A DNA stretch of 64,000 nucleotides from NCBI GenBank assembly GCA_001770935.1, contig MESI01000018.1:1-64000 (forward strand), given 5' to 3'. Each line of letters starts with the position of its first letter. The stretch's first letter is position 1. This DNA comes from Burkholderiales bacterium RIFCSPLOWO2_12_FULL_61_40. GTDB lineage: Bacteria > Pseudomonadota > Gammaproteobacteria > Burkholderiales > Burkholderiaceae_C. The position numbers and the translations under genes were made by a program. Under the pieces are notes generated by a model. It had not been told where the DNA came from. It ran no database searches and saw only the letters and a list, made by a program, of their open reading frames with translations. Positions 35,550 to 45,180 of this stretch are shown piece by piece.

Positions 35550-36086
35550 TTAGTTTTTGGAGAACGCGTTGCCCAAGGCAAAAACGGAATTGGGCGCGTT
35601 GATCCGGATCGGTTTGGACACTGGCATGGCCGAGATCGCACGCTTCAGGCTCGGCTGGTCTTCCACCTGATGGCCCTTGGCCAACTGGTCGTCCACCAAT
35701 TTTTGCAGCGTGACCGAATCCAAAAACTCCACCATGCGCACATTAAGTGAGGTCCACAAATCATGGGTCATGCAGCGGGCGCCCTCACCCAGGCAGTTTT
35801 CCTTGCCGCCGCAGTGGGTCGCGTCAATGGGCTCATCCACCGACACAATAATGTCTGCCACGGTGATATCGTCGGCCTTGCGCGCCAGGGTGTAACCACC
35901 ACCCGGTCCCCGGGTGGATTCCACCAATTCATGGCGGCGTAATTTTCCAAAAAGCTGCTCCAGATACGACAGCGAAATCTGCTGACGCTGGCTGATGGCG
36001 GCCAAAGTCACAGGCCCACCGCTTTGGCGCAGGCCCAAATCAATCATCGCGGTGACCGCAAAGCGGCCTTTGGTAGTGAGACGCAT
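35550..36086 (-). CDS. iscR: Iron-sulfur cluster-sensing regulator IscR
   Basis: This 178-residue Rrf2-family winged-helix repressor starts MRLTTKGRFAVTAMIDLGL. It has the recognition helix ISLSYLEQLFGKLRRHELV and a [2Fe-2S] ligand set in HCGGKENCLGEGARC (C-x5-C-x6-C). The holo-protein represses the Isc operon when clusters are plentiful. An AAGGAG site precedes the ATG. A 20-residue C-terminal tail after the Fe-S region is unremarkable. Confidence 0.97.
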   Translation of the reverse strand: MRLTTKGRFAVTAMIDLGLRQSGGPVTLAAISQRQQISLSYLEQLFGKLRRHELVESTRGPGGGYTLARKADDITVADIIVSVDEPIDATHCGGKENCLGEGARCMTHDLWTSLNVRMVEFLDSVTLQKLVDDQLAKGHQVEDQPSLKRAISAMPVSKPIRINAPNSVFALGNAFSKN

Positions 36087-36103
36087 CGCATACTCCTTCC
36101 GTC

Positions 36104-36132
36104 GTATTTAGTTGACTAACGGGCTCAAGTAT
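36104..36132 (-). promoter_or_regulatory. IscR operator and promoter upstream of iscR
   Basis: On the minus strand, 18 bases before the iscR ATG, the sequence reads ATACTTGA, seven bases (GCCCGTT), AGTCAACTAAAT. The right half matches the Type 1 IscR site (AGTCRRSTAT-like) closely and the left half partly. The extended -10 TGCTATACT overlaps its upstream edge, as expected for autorepression by holo-IscR. The site is inferred from consensus. Confidence 0.65.
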
Positions 36133-36198
36133 AGCAATAAACCCCGTGGTTTGCTCGGGTATACCCTGAGATATTACCCATTGCAGCTTGTCCTGCCC

Positions 36199-38340
<2,142 letters not shown>

Positions 38341-38452
38341 GGCGGGACAACTCAAAGTGCAGGACAACCCCGCATGGTAGCGATTTACGCAAGATCACGC
38401 CCAACACCGCCTCAAGCAGCGCGACCTGGAAATTTCAGTCGGCCGGGCGTAT

Positions 38453-39034
38453 TTATGGTGTGCTGCTTTTATCCGCCATGAGCTGCACCAGTTCCGCCTC
38501 ACACACCAGCTGCACTCCCTGCGCTGAGGCAAATCGCCTGGCGTTCTCTGTCACTTGGCCCAAGCTCACATAGATGCATTGGTCTGCACCCTGGGCCTCT
38601 TTGGCGGTGACCAGCGCGCGCAGTGCATCGACACCGTGGCTGGCGGCTTTCCAGCGTTGGCAGCTCACCAGCGTCACGCGGGCGTCCTTGCGCAAATGCA
38701 TATCCACCGACTTGGTGTTCCGGCGTGTGACGGTATACCCCTGGCGGGCAAAGGCCTGTGCAAGGGCATCGGCAAAAGTGCGCCAGGACATGGCCCCCAC
38801 CTCGCCCAGCACCTGCGCCACACGGTCGGGCTTGGGCGCGTGCCTTTGCCGCCAAGCCGCCATGGCCCCGACCACCAAAAAGGGAAATCCACCGATCACA
38901 CCCAATGCCGCATAGGGTGCGGACAGCAAGGCGCCCGAGACCAGGGCAATCGCCGCCACGATCAGCAGGCTGACCCACCACGGTGAGCGCAGCAAAATTG
39001 CAAACAGAGAATTTTTGGCCATCTTCAGTTTCAT
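38453..39034 (-). CDS. Membrane-anchored Mrr-like restriction endonuclease-fold protein
   Basis: This 193-residue protein has two adjacent transmembrane helices (about residues 16-56) and a C-terminal Mrr_cat-like PD-(D/E)xK fold (about 80-190). Seen there are SWRTFADALAQAFARQGYTVTRRNTKSVDMHLRKDARVTLVSCQRW and IYVSLGQVTENARRFASAQGVQLV. In active Mrr proteins the core reads VQCKRW; here it is VSCQRW, so both the catalytic Gln/Glu and Lys are replaced and cleavage is doubtful. AGGAAG precedes the ATG at 39034. No methylase is nearby. Confidence 0.75.
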   Translation of the reverse strand: MKLKMAKNSLFAILLRSPWWVSLLIVAAIALVSGALLSAPYAALGVIGGFPFLVVGAMAAWRQRHAPKPDRVAQVLGEVGAMSWRTFADALAQAFARQGYTVTRRNTKSVDMHLRKDARVTLVSCQRWKAASHGVDALRALVTAKEAQGADQCIYVSLGQVTENARRFASAQGVQLVCEAELVQLMADKSSTP

Positions 39035-39115
39035 GTCACTTCCTGTTGCCCCTGGAACGGGGCGTGCGTGGGAGTGTACGGGGCCTGGGGTCACCCTTGC
39101 GTGGCCAGAACCGGC

Positions 39116-39991
39116 TCAGGCGTTCGCGGCGATAAAGGCCGATATGGGTTCCAACTGCGTCGGCACATTGAGCGCCGGGGCGTGGCCGCAGCCTGCGATC
39201 TCCAGCACCTCCAACACCCCCGCCGCGCCGGGACCGCGATGGGCCATCGCCTGAATGGTCTCGGGCAACACCAGATCAGACTCCGCCCCGCGCAGGCACA
39301 GCACCGGCACGGTGATGGCGTCATAGTGCGCCCAGATCAGGTAATCGTCGGGATGGCTGACAAACTGCTGCACCATGGCTGGGTCGTAGTGCGGGGTGAC
39401 ACGGCCATCCGGCAGACGCCGCGTCGAGGTTTCGGTCAGGCGGCGCCACTGCGCGTCGCTGAGCCAGCCATAGGGCTTGTACACCTGGCGAAAAAAGGCC
39501 TCCAACTCCAGCACGGTGTCAAACGCAGGCGGGCTCCCGGCATAGGCACGGATGCGCTCAATGGCGGCGGCGGCCAGTTGCGGCGCGTTGTCATTGAGCG
39601 TCAGGCTTTGAATGCGTGCCTGCATACGGGGTTGCAACAGGCCGGCCGCACACACCGTGCCAATCGCCCCGCCCATGGAGGTGCCCACCCAATGGGCTTT
39701 CTCAATGCCTAGCTGGTCGAAAAGCTCTGCCGCAATGCGGGCATAAAAGGCCAGGCAGTACTCTTGGTCGGGTAGCGGACTCCACTGGCTCAAGCCCCGC
39801 CCGATGGTGTCGGGGCAAATCACCCGGTAACCCTGTGCGCTCAGGTGCTCGGCCAGCTCGTCCATGTCGCGCCCGGTGCGCGCCAGGCCATGCCAGGCCA
39901 CCACGGTGCGCGCGTGTTCGGCGCCCCATTCGGTGTAGTGGATTTCGCGCCCTGCGCAGTGCAGGTAATGGGAGGAGAACGGCGTGGTCAT
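39116..39991 (-). CDS. Alpha/beta hydrolase, last gene of the sigma-54-linked ABC transporter operon
   Basis: This 291-residue hydrolase has VVAWHGLARTGRDMDELAE (oxyanion region), CPDTIGRGLS, and nucleophile elbow GTSMGGAIG with Ser near residue 101. The late acid is in LRGAESDLVLPE and the catalytic His in IAGCGHAPALN. The triad is complete. The start overlaps the livM-type permease stop by four bases, so it is translationally coupled to the transporter. This suggests it acts on the imported compound, probably an ester, lactone or amide; the substrate is unknown. Confidence 0.88.
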   Translation of the reverse strand: MTTPFSSHYLHCAGREIHYTEWGAEHARTVVAWHGLARTGRDMDELAEHLSAQGYRVICPDTIGRGLSQWSPLPDQEYCLAFYARIAAELFDQLGIEKAHWVGTSMGGAIGTVCAAGLLQPRMQARIQSLTLNDNAPQLAAAAIERIRAYAGSPPAFDTVLELEAFFRQVYKPYGWLSDAQWRRLTETSTRRLPDGRVTPHYDPAMVQQFVSHPDDYLIWAHYDAITVPVLCLRGAESDLVLPETIQAMAHRGPGAAGVLEVLEIAGCGHAPALNVPTQLEPISAFIAANA

Positions 39992-41061
39992 GGCTTGGCT
40001 CCTATCGCGTTGGCACGCAAGCGCCCCACAATGCCCGTGGGAAAGTAATACACCGACAACACAAACAGCACACCCAGCCAGAGCAGCCAGCGGTCGGGCG
40101 ACAACAAGGCGGCCAGCCAGGGCAAGGCAGCAGCAGCCTCGCTGCCCAGGCGCAGCAGGTCCTGCAGATAACTTTGTGCCACCAGAAACACGGCCGCACC
40201 AATGGCCGAGCCGTAAATCGTGCCCATACCGCCAATCACCACGATCAGCAGCACGTCCATCATGATCTCGAAGGACAACGAGGTGTCCGGCCCGTTGTAG
40301 CGCAGCCAAAGCGCCAGCATGGCCCCGGCCATACAGGCGAACAGCGCCGACAAAATGCTCGACGTCGTGCGGTACACCACCACGCGGTAGCCAATGGCCT
40401 CGGCGCGAAACTCGTTCTCGCGAATGGCCTGCAGCACCCGGCCGAATGGCGAATTGACGATGCGCAGCAGGGCCAGCAAGAGCACCAGCGCCACCACAAA
40501 CAGCAGGTAGTAACACAGCAGGCGCCCGTCCAGCATCACGCCCAGAAAGGGCTCTTCCCTGAACTCGAAGCTGGGCGAGAGGATCGCGGGCACCTTGAAG
40601 CTCAGGCCGTCCTCCCCACCGGTGATGTCCGACAGTTGGGATGCCAGCGTCAAAAACGCCGAGGCCACGGCCAGCGTGATCATGGCGAAAAAGATGGCCC
40701 GCACCCGCAGCGAGAACAGTCCCACCAGCAGGGCCAGCACAAAAGACAGCGCCAGCGACGCCAGCACGCCCACTGCCAGCGCCTCCCAGGTCGGCCCCAG
40801 GCGCGTGGTGGCCACCGCAATGCCGTAGGCGCCGATGCCAAAAAACATGGTGTGCGCAAAACTGACGATGCCGGTGTAACCCAGCAGCAAATCGAAGCTG
40901 GCCACCAGCACCACAAACACCAGCACCTTGGCCGCCACGTTGAGCGCCTTCACGCCGGGAAAGAGGAAGGGCGCACCGGCCAGCGCAATCAGCAGCAGCA
41001 CCAGCAGAACCGCCAACACGCGGCTGCGGGGAAAGTCGTTGGAGAGGATTCTTTTCAGCAT
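39988..41061 (-). CDS. livM: Branched-chain-type ABC transporter permease (LivM family)
   Basis: This 357-residue polytopic inner-membrane protein is the larger permease of a HAAT-type importer. The characteristic LLGYTGIVSFAHTMFFGIGAYG block is near residues 58-80. GPxxRVLQAIRENEFRAEAIGY (cytoplasmic coupling loop) and VVIGGMGTIYGSAIGA follow. It lies 13 bases after livH and overlaps the hydrolase gene. The cognate ATPases and binding protein are upstream. Confidence 0.93.
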   Translation of the reverse strand: MLKRILSNDFPRSRVLAVLLVLLLIALAGAPFLFPGVKALNVAAKVLVFVVLVASFDLLLGYTGIVSFAHTMFFGIGAYGIAVATTRLGPTWEALAVGVLASLALSFVLALLVGLFSLRVRAIFFAMITLAVASAFLTLASQLSDITGGEDGLSFKVPAILSPSFEFREEPFLGVMLDGRLLCYYLLFVVALVLLLALLRIVNSPFGRVLQAIRENEFRAEAIGYRVVVYRTTSSILSALFACMAGAMLALWLRYNGPDTSLSFEIMMDVLLIVVIGGMGTIYGSAIGAAVFLVAQSYLQDLLRLGSEAAAALPWLAALLSPDRWLLWLGVLFVLSVYYFPTGIVGRLRANAIGAKP

Positions 41062-41074
41062 ACTTGTGCCCTCC

Positions 41075-42058
41075 TTAACGGTTCGCGACCGGGTACACGC
41101 CTTGCGGACGCCACAGCAAAATCGCCACCATCAGCGCGATATTGGAAAACAGCGCCACTTTCGGGAGCAAAAATCCGGTGTAGTTGGCCATCAGCCCCAC
41201 CAGTAGCGCACCGATCAGAGCGCCCCCAGTGGAGCCCAGGCCGCCGATGATGATCACGATAAAAATCAGCACATTGACCTGTGCGCCCATTTGTGGCGTC
41301 ACGTTTTGCTGGTACAGGCCCCACATCACGCCGCCCAGCCCGGCCAGCGCGCTGCCGACCACAAACACCCCCACAAACAGGCGCTTGATGCGGTAGCCCA
41401 GGGATTCGACCATCTCGCGGTCCTGCACGCCGGCGCGGATCAGCAGGCCAATTTTGGTGCGGCTCAGCGTCCAGGCCAGCACGGCAAACACCAACAGCCC
41501 CACCGCCACGGCCAGCAGGCGGTACTTTTCAATGGAGGCGTCGCCCAGCAGCACGGCACCACGCAGGCCTTCGGGCAGGGGCAAGGCGATTTGCGCCGGG
41601 CCCCAGATGACCTTGATGAGTTCCTCGCCAATGATCATGCCGCCCATGGTGATGAGGATTTGCTTGAGGTGCTGGCCGTAGACCGGTCGCACGATAAAAC
41701 GCTCAAACGCCAGCCCCAGCGCCCCCGACACCGCCATGGCGACCAGCATGGCCGGAAACACCGCCACCAGGTTGCGCCACAGCTCTTGCGAGCCGGTCCA
41801 GTCGCCCATCAGGCCCAGCACCGTGGTGGCGACAAAGGCACCCAGCGCAATGAACACGCCGTGGCCAAAATTCAGTACATCCATCAGCCCAAACACCAGG
41901 GTCAGGCCCGAGGCGATGATGAAAATGATCATGCCCATGGCCAGCCCGGCCACCGTGAGCGTGAGCCAGGTGGAGGGTGAACCCATGAAGGGCAACACCA
42001 GCAGCGCCAGTGCGGGCACCAGCAGCAGCGGTTTCCAGTCGAAATTCAAGGCCTTCAT
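41075..42058 (-). CDS. livH: Branched-chain-type ABC transporter permease (LivH family)
   Basis: This 327-residue polytopic permease has ASGLTLVFGLMDVLNFGHGVFIALGAF (the LivH signature), RPVYGQHLKQILITMGGMIIGEEL, GVQDREMVESLGYRIKRLFVGVF and VIIIGGLGSTGGALIGALLVG. AGGAGA six bases before the ATG at 42058 supports that start over one six codons upstream. A dispersed repeat (42081-42140) lies in the gap to livF. Confidence 0.94.
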   Translation of the reverse strand: MKALNFDWKPLLLVPALALLVLPFMGSPSTWLTLTVAGLAMGMIIFIIASGLTLVFGLMDVLNFGHGVFIALGAFVATTVLGLMGDWTGSQELWRNLVAVFPAMLVAMAVSGALGLAFERFIVRPVYGQHLKQILITMGGMIIGEELIKVIWGPAQIALPLPEGLRGAVLLGDASIEKYRLLAVAVGLLVFAVLAWTLSRTKIGLLIRAGVQDREMVESLGYRIKRLFVGVFVVGSALAGLGGVMWGLYQQNVTPQMGAQVNVLIFIVIIIGGLGSTGGALIGALLVGLMANYTGFLLPKVALFSNIALMVAILLWRPQGVYPVANR

Positions 42059-42080
42059 GCGGTTTCTCCTACGCACCGTT

Positions 42081-42140
42081 TTGCTATGTTTTTCATAGCT
42101 GTTTGCGCATATAAATAAAGGGCTAGAGGCCTATTTGGCT
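42081..42140 (+). repeat. Dispersed hairpin repeat, copy 4 (between livF and livH)
   Basis: The stretch has hairpin TTGCTATGTTTTTCATAGC, then TGTTTGCGCATATAAATAAA, then a second small hairpin GGGCTAGAGGCC. Together with the copy at 53666 it defines the fullest form of the family. It lies opposite to the direction of the operon, in a 100-base gap between otherwise tightly packed genes. Confidence 0.7.
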
Positions 42141-42158
42141 TAGAATTTTTCAAGAATT

Positions 42159-42884
42159 TCATATCGCCAACCCCAGCAGCGACCGCTGCAATGCTTCGTC
42201 TTCGGCCAGCGCCTGCATGGAGCCCGCGTGCACCACCCGGCCATCGTCCATCACTGCCACCTGGTCGCCCAGGCGTTTGGCGAAATTGATGTTTTGCTCC
42301 ACCAGCAAGATGGTGGTGCCGGTGGCCTTGAGTTGGGCGAAGGCGTCGATCATGTTGTTGATGATGGCCGGGGCCAGCCCCTTGCTGGGCTCGTCCACGA
42401 TCAGCAGTTCACGCGGCTCCACAATGGCGCGCGCCACCGCCAGCATCTGCTTTTGCCCGCCCGAGAGCTTGCCAGCGGGGTGGTTCCAGAACTTCTCCAC
42501 CGCCGGAAACAGCGAAAAGATCCACTGCAGCCGCGCCTCGTCCATCTGACCGGCGTGTTTGGCCTTGCGGGCGGCCAGCAGCATGTTTTCCTTGACGCTG
42601 AGGTCGGAAAAAATGCCCATGTTTTCGGGCACGTAGGCGATGTTCAGAGCGGCGATCTGCGGGGTGTTCATCTGCGTGATGTCCTGGCCCGCAAACGCCA
42701 GCCGCCCTTGCGAGGCCTGCCACAGGCCCATGATGGTGCGCAAGGTGGTGGTTTTACCCGCCCCGTTGCGCCCCAGCAGCATGGTGAGTTGCCCCTTGGG
42801 CACCACCAGGTCCACGCCGTGCAGGATGTGGTAGGCGCCGATGTGGGTGTGCACCCCTTCCAGTTTCAACAAAATATCGCTCAT
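42159..42884 (-). CDS. livF: Branched-chain-type ABC transporter ATP-binding protein LivF
   Basis: This 241-residue ATPase has Walker A GRNGAGKTTTLR, Q-loop region YVPENMGIFSDLSVKENM, signature LSGGQKQMLAVARAI, Walker B LLIVDEPSKGLAP and the H-loop EQNINFA. The length and motifs fit LivF. Its start overlaps the LivG stop by four bases. Confidence 0.95.
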   Translation of the reverse strand: MSDILLKLEGVHTHIGAYHILHGVDLVVPKGQLTMLLGRNGAGKTTTLRTIMGLWQASQGRLAFAGQDITQMNTPQIAALNIAYVPENMGIFSDLSVKENMLLAARKAKHAGQMDEARLQWIFSLFPAVEKFWNHPAGKLSGGQKQMLAVARAIVEPRELLIVDEPSKGLAPAIINNMIDAFAQLKATGTTILLVEQNINFAKRLGDQVAVMDDGRVVHAGSMQALAEDEALQRSLLGLAI

Positions 42885-43669
42885 GCTGCCTCCCCTGCCG
42901 TCACCGGCGCGGACGCTGGCGCCACGCCCAGATACGCCTCTTGAACTACGGGCGATGCAATCACCGTAGCCGGGTCGCCATCGGCCACCAGCGTGCCGTT
43001 GTGCAGCACGATGATGCGGTCAGCCAGCTCACGCACCACGTCCATCTTGTGCTCCACCAGCAAAATCGTTTTGGTCTTGTCGTTTTTCAGCGCACGGATC
43101 AGGTTGAGGATGACCGGCGCCTCGTCGTGGCTCATGCCCGCCGTGGGTTCGTCAAACATATAGACCAGCGGGTCCAGCGCCATGAGCAGGGCCACTTCGA
43201 GCTTGCGCTGGTCGCCATGCGGCAAATTGGCCACCAGGGTGTGCTGCTGGTCGTTCATGGCCACCGCGTCCAGCACCTCTTCGGCCAACTGGGTCAGGGC
43301 CTTGTGGTCACTCCAGACGCTCCACAGGTTCAGCCCACGCAGATGCGCTCCGGAGCGCGCCGCCTGTACGGCGAGGCGCACGTTTTCCAGCACCGACAGG
43401 TTCGGAAACAGGTTGGTCAACTGAAACGCCCGCCCCAGGCCAGCCCGGGTGCGGCTGGAGGGGCTCTGGCCAGAGAGGCTGTTGCCGTTGAGCCGCACCT
43501 CCCCCGCCGTGGCCTTGATCTGGCCCGAAATCAGGTTGAAAAACGTGGTCTTGCCCGCCCCGTTGGGGCCAACAATGGCGGTCAAAGTGCCCGGCTTGAG
43601 GGTGCAGCTGACAGCATTCACCGCCACGTGCCCGCCGAAGCGGACCGTGAGATTTTTGGTTTCTAGCAT
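42881..43669 (-). CDS. livG: Branched-chain-type ABC transporter ATP-binding protein LivG
   Basis: This 262-residue ATPase has Walker A VGPNGAGKTTFFN, FQLTNLFPNLSVLENV, a variant signature LPHGDQRKLEVALLMALDP, Walker B MFDEPTAGMSHDE and the LivG-type H-loop LLVEHKMDVV. The frame continues upstream without resemblance to the family, so I chose the ATG at 43669. The signature reads LPHGDQRK rather than LSGGQ-like, which is common in this subfamily. Confidence 0.94.
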   Translation of the reverse strand: MLETKNLTVRFGGHVAVNAVSCTLKPGTLTAIVGPNGAGKTTFFNLISGQIKATAGEVRLNGNSLSGQSPSSRTRAGLGRAFQLTNLFPNLSVLENVRLAVQAARSGAHLRGLNLWSVWSDHKALTQLAEEVLDAVAMNDQQHTLVANLPHGDQRKLEVALLMALDPLVYMFDEPTAGMSHDEAPVILNLIRALKNDKTKTILLVEHKMDVVRELADRIIVLHNGTLVADGDPATVIASPVVQEAYLGVAPASAPVTAGEAA

Positions 43670-43690
43670 CTGGGGGTCTCTCGCAAACTG

Positions 43691-43842
43691 TCCGGTAACC
43701 GGAGAGTTAAAAGGGTGGGAGCGGCGTAGCGAGCAAGCGTCAGGCAAGGCGCACGGAGCGCAGGAACCGGAACGTACTTCAGGTACGTGAGGATTCCGAG
43801 CACCGCGCAACGCCGCATGGCGCTTGCGCAGTAGCCGAGCAC
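43691..43842. repeat. Long imperfect hairpin element between binding-protein gene and livG
   Basis: The 180-base gap holds a short perfect palindrome TCCGGTAACCGGA (43691-43703) and then about 120 bases of imperfect self-complementarity. The tip is ACGTAC-TTCAG-GTACGT (about 43772-43788) and the outer arms pair GAGCAAGCG with CGCTTGCG. It is GC-rich and non-coding. It probably folds in the mRNA, where it could protect the binding-protein message or reduce readthrough; a mobile intergenic repeat is an alternative. Confidence 0.5.
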
Positions 43843-43849
43843 ACTCTTT

Positions 43850-45031
43850 TTAGCGCTTATTCCTGATTGGAATATTCATCTCTTCTGCCTTGATCTCGCG
43901 CACCAGCTCGGGCACGCCCCAGGCAAAGGCCGGGTCCACTTTGATCTTGAAGTGGTACATGCTTTGCATGGCCTGGTGGTCGTCCTTGCGGAAGGTCATC
44001 TTGCCCTTGGGTGTGTCAAAACTCATGCCTTCCATGGTCTTGATCAGGGTGTTGGCCGAGGCATCGCCCTTGCTGGCGTTCAAGGCCGCTACCACCGCCA
44101 TGGCCGCCGAAAAGCCCCCGGCGGTGAAGAAGTCCGGCGGTGCCTTGAACTGGCTGTAATGGCGTGACACCATGGCCTCGTTCACCGGATTTTTGGGCAT
44201 GCCAAAGTAGTAATACGCCGCGCCTTCCATGCCGGGGAACTGTTTGTAGGACACCATGGCAGGCAGGATGTTGCCCCCCGTGGCGATCTCGATGCCAAAG
44301 CGCTTCAGATCCATGTCCGCGATTTTGAACGGGTTGCCCCCTGCCCAGATGATGAAGATGACCTTGCGACCGGGCTGGCCCTTCAACTTGTCGATCAGGC
44401 GCTGGGCGCCAGCGGTGAAGTCTGTGGTGGCGGGTGGCAGGTATTCCTCGTGCACCAGCTTGGCCTTCTTGATGGCTTCCTTGAACGCCTTCACGCCGTC
44501 GCGGCCAAAGGCAGAGTCCTGCGCCATGGTGGCAATGGTGATGCCCGCCTTGTCCAGCGCCACGGCGTTGGCAATGGCGTCTTGCGAGCTGTTGCGCCCG
44601 GTGCGGAAGATGTATTTGTTCCACTTGTCGCCGGTGATGGAGTCGGCCACGGCGGGCTCCACCAGCAATATCTTCTTGTACTCCTCGGCCACGGGCAGCA
44701 TGGCCAGCGCCACCGGTGACGCCGTGGGACCCACTGCAATATCCACCTTGTCGTCGCCGTAGGCAGCAGCCAGCAGGGACTTGCCCTGGTCCGGCTTGCC
44801 CTGGTCGTCTTTCTCAATCACGACCAACTTCTTGCCCGCCACCGTCATGGTGCCGCCGGTGGCGTAGTCCAGGCCCATCATGAAACCGGTCGCGGTTTGT
44901 TTGCCGTAGGCCTCCAGCGGACCGGTCTTGCTGTAGATGTGGGCGATTTTGATGTCTTTGGACTGGCTGAAGGCCGGTGCGGCAAAGGCGGTGGACAGAA
45001 CGGCCAGCGTGATGAGATTGCGACGTTGCAT
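43850..45031 (-). CDS. Periplasmic amino-acid/amide-type substrate-binding protein of the LIV-like transporter
   Basis: This 393-residue type I periplasmic binding protein has a signal peptide (MQRRNLITLAVLSTAFAAPAFS) and the Leu/Ile/Val-binding fold: IKIAHIYSKTGPLEAYGKQTATGF, VDIAVGPTASPVALAMLPVAEEY, NKYIFRTGRNSSQDAIANA and AQDSAFGRDGVKAFKEA. AAGGAG precedes the ATG at 45031. It is the first gene of the operon and lies directly behind a sigma-54 promoter. The ligand is not identifiable; family members bind branched amino acids, amides, urea or aromatic acids. Confidence 0.92.
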   Translation of the reverse strand: MQRRNLITLAVLSTAFAAPAFSQSKDIKIAHIYSKTGPLEAYGKQTATGFMMGLDYATGGTMTVAGKKLVVIEKDDQGKPDQGKSLLAAAYGDDKVDIAVGPTASPVALAMLPVAEEYKKILLVEPAVADSITGDKWNKYIFRTGRNSSQDAIANAVALDKAGITIATMAQDSAFGRDGVKAFKEAIKKAKLVHEEYLPPATTDFTAGAQRLIDKLKGQPGRKVIFIIWAGGNPFKIADMDLKRFGIEIATGGNILPAMVSYKQFPGMEGAAYYYFGMPKNPVNEAMVSRHYSQFKAPPDFFTAGGFSAAMAVVAALNASKGDASANTLIKTMEGMSFDTPKGKMTFRKDDHQAMQSMYHFKIKVDPAFAWGVPELVREIKAEEMNIPIRNKR

Positions 45032-45064
45032 GGAAAAGTCTCCTTGGTATGGTGCAAGCGTTAC

Positions 45065-45080
45065 TGCAATCCCCATGCCA
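45065..45080 (-). promoter_or_regulatory. Sigma-54 (-24/-12) promoter of the LIV-like operon
   Basis: The minus strand reads TGGCATGGGGATTGCA. Against the consensus TGGCACG-N4-TTGCA only one base differs (T for C), and the GG and GC dinucleotides have the required 10-base spacing. Transcription would begin near 45054, about 23 bases before the binding-protein ATG. The gene upstream encodes a sigma-54 activator. Confidence 0.85.
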
Positions 45081-45100
45081 AGACACAAAACCTTGATTTC

Positions 45101-45166
45101 ATTGGATTATTTGGAAAGTTAAATCCAATTTGACCAAATATCAGACAAATGTATTGCCTGATATTT
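45101..45166. promoter_or_regulatory. Two inverted repeats, candidate upstream activating sites
   Basis: Upstream of the sigma-54 promoter are ATTGGAT (45101-45107) with ATCCAAT (45123-45129), and AAATATCAG (45136-45144) with CTGATATTT (45158-45166). The second has perfect 9-bp arms 13 bases apart. They are placed where an enhancer-binding activator would bind, 20-100 bases above the -24 element. Confidence 0.6.
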
Positions 45167-45180
45167 AGACACTCGTCTAT

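Noticed and set aside
39616-41250. Plus-strand open frame of 544 codons opposite the hydrolase and livM genes
   Set aside because: Its product is extremely Gln/His/Arg-rich, typical of antisense frames, and both strands cannot be coding here given the clear transporter genes.
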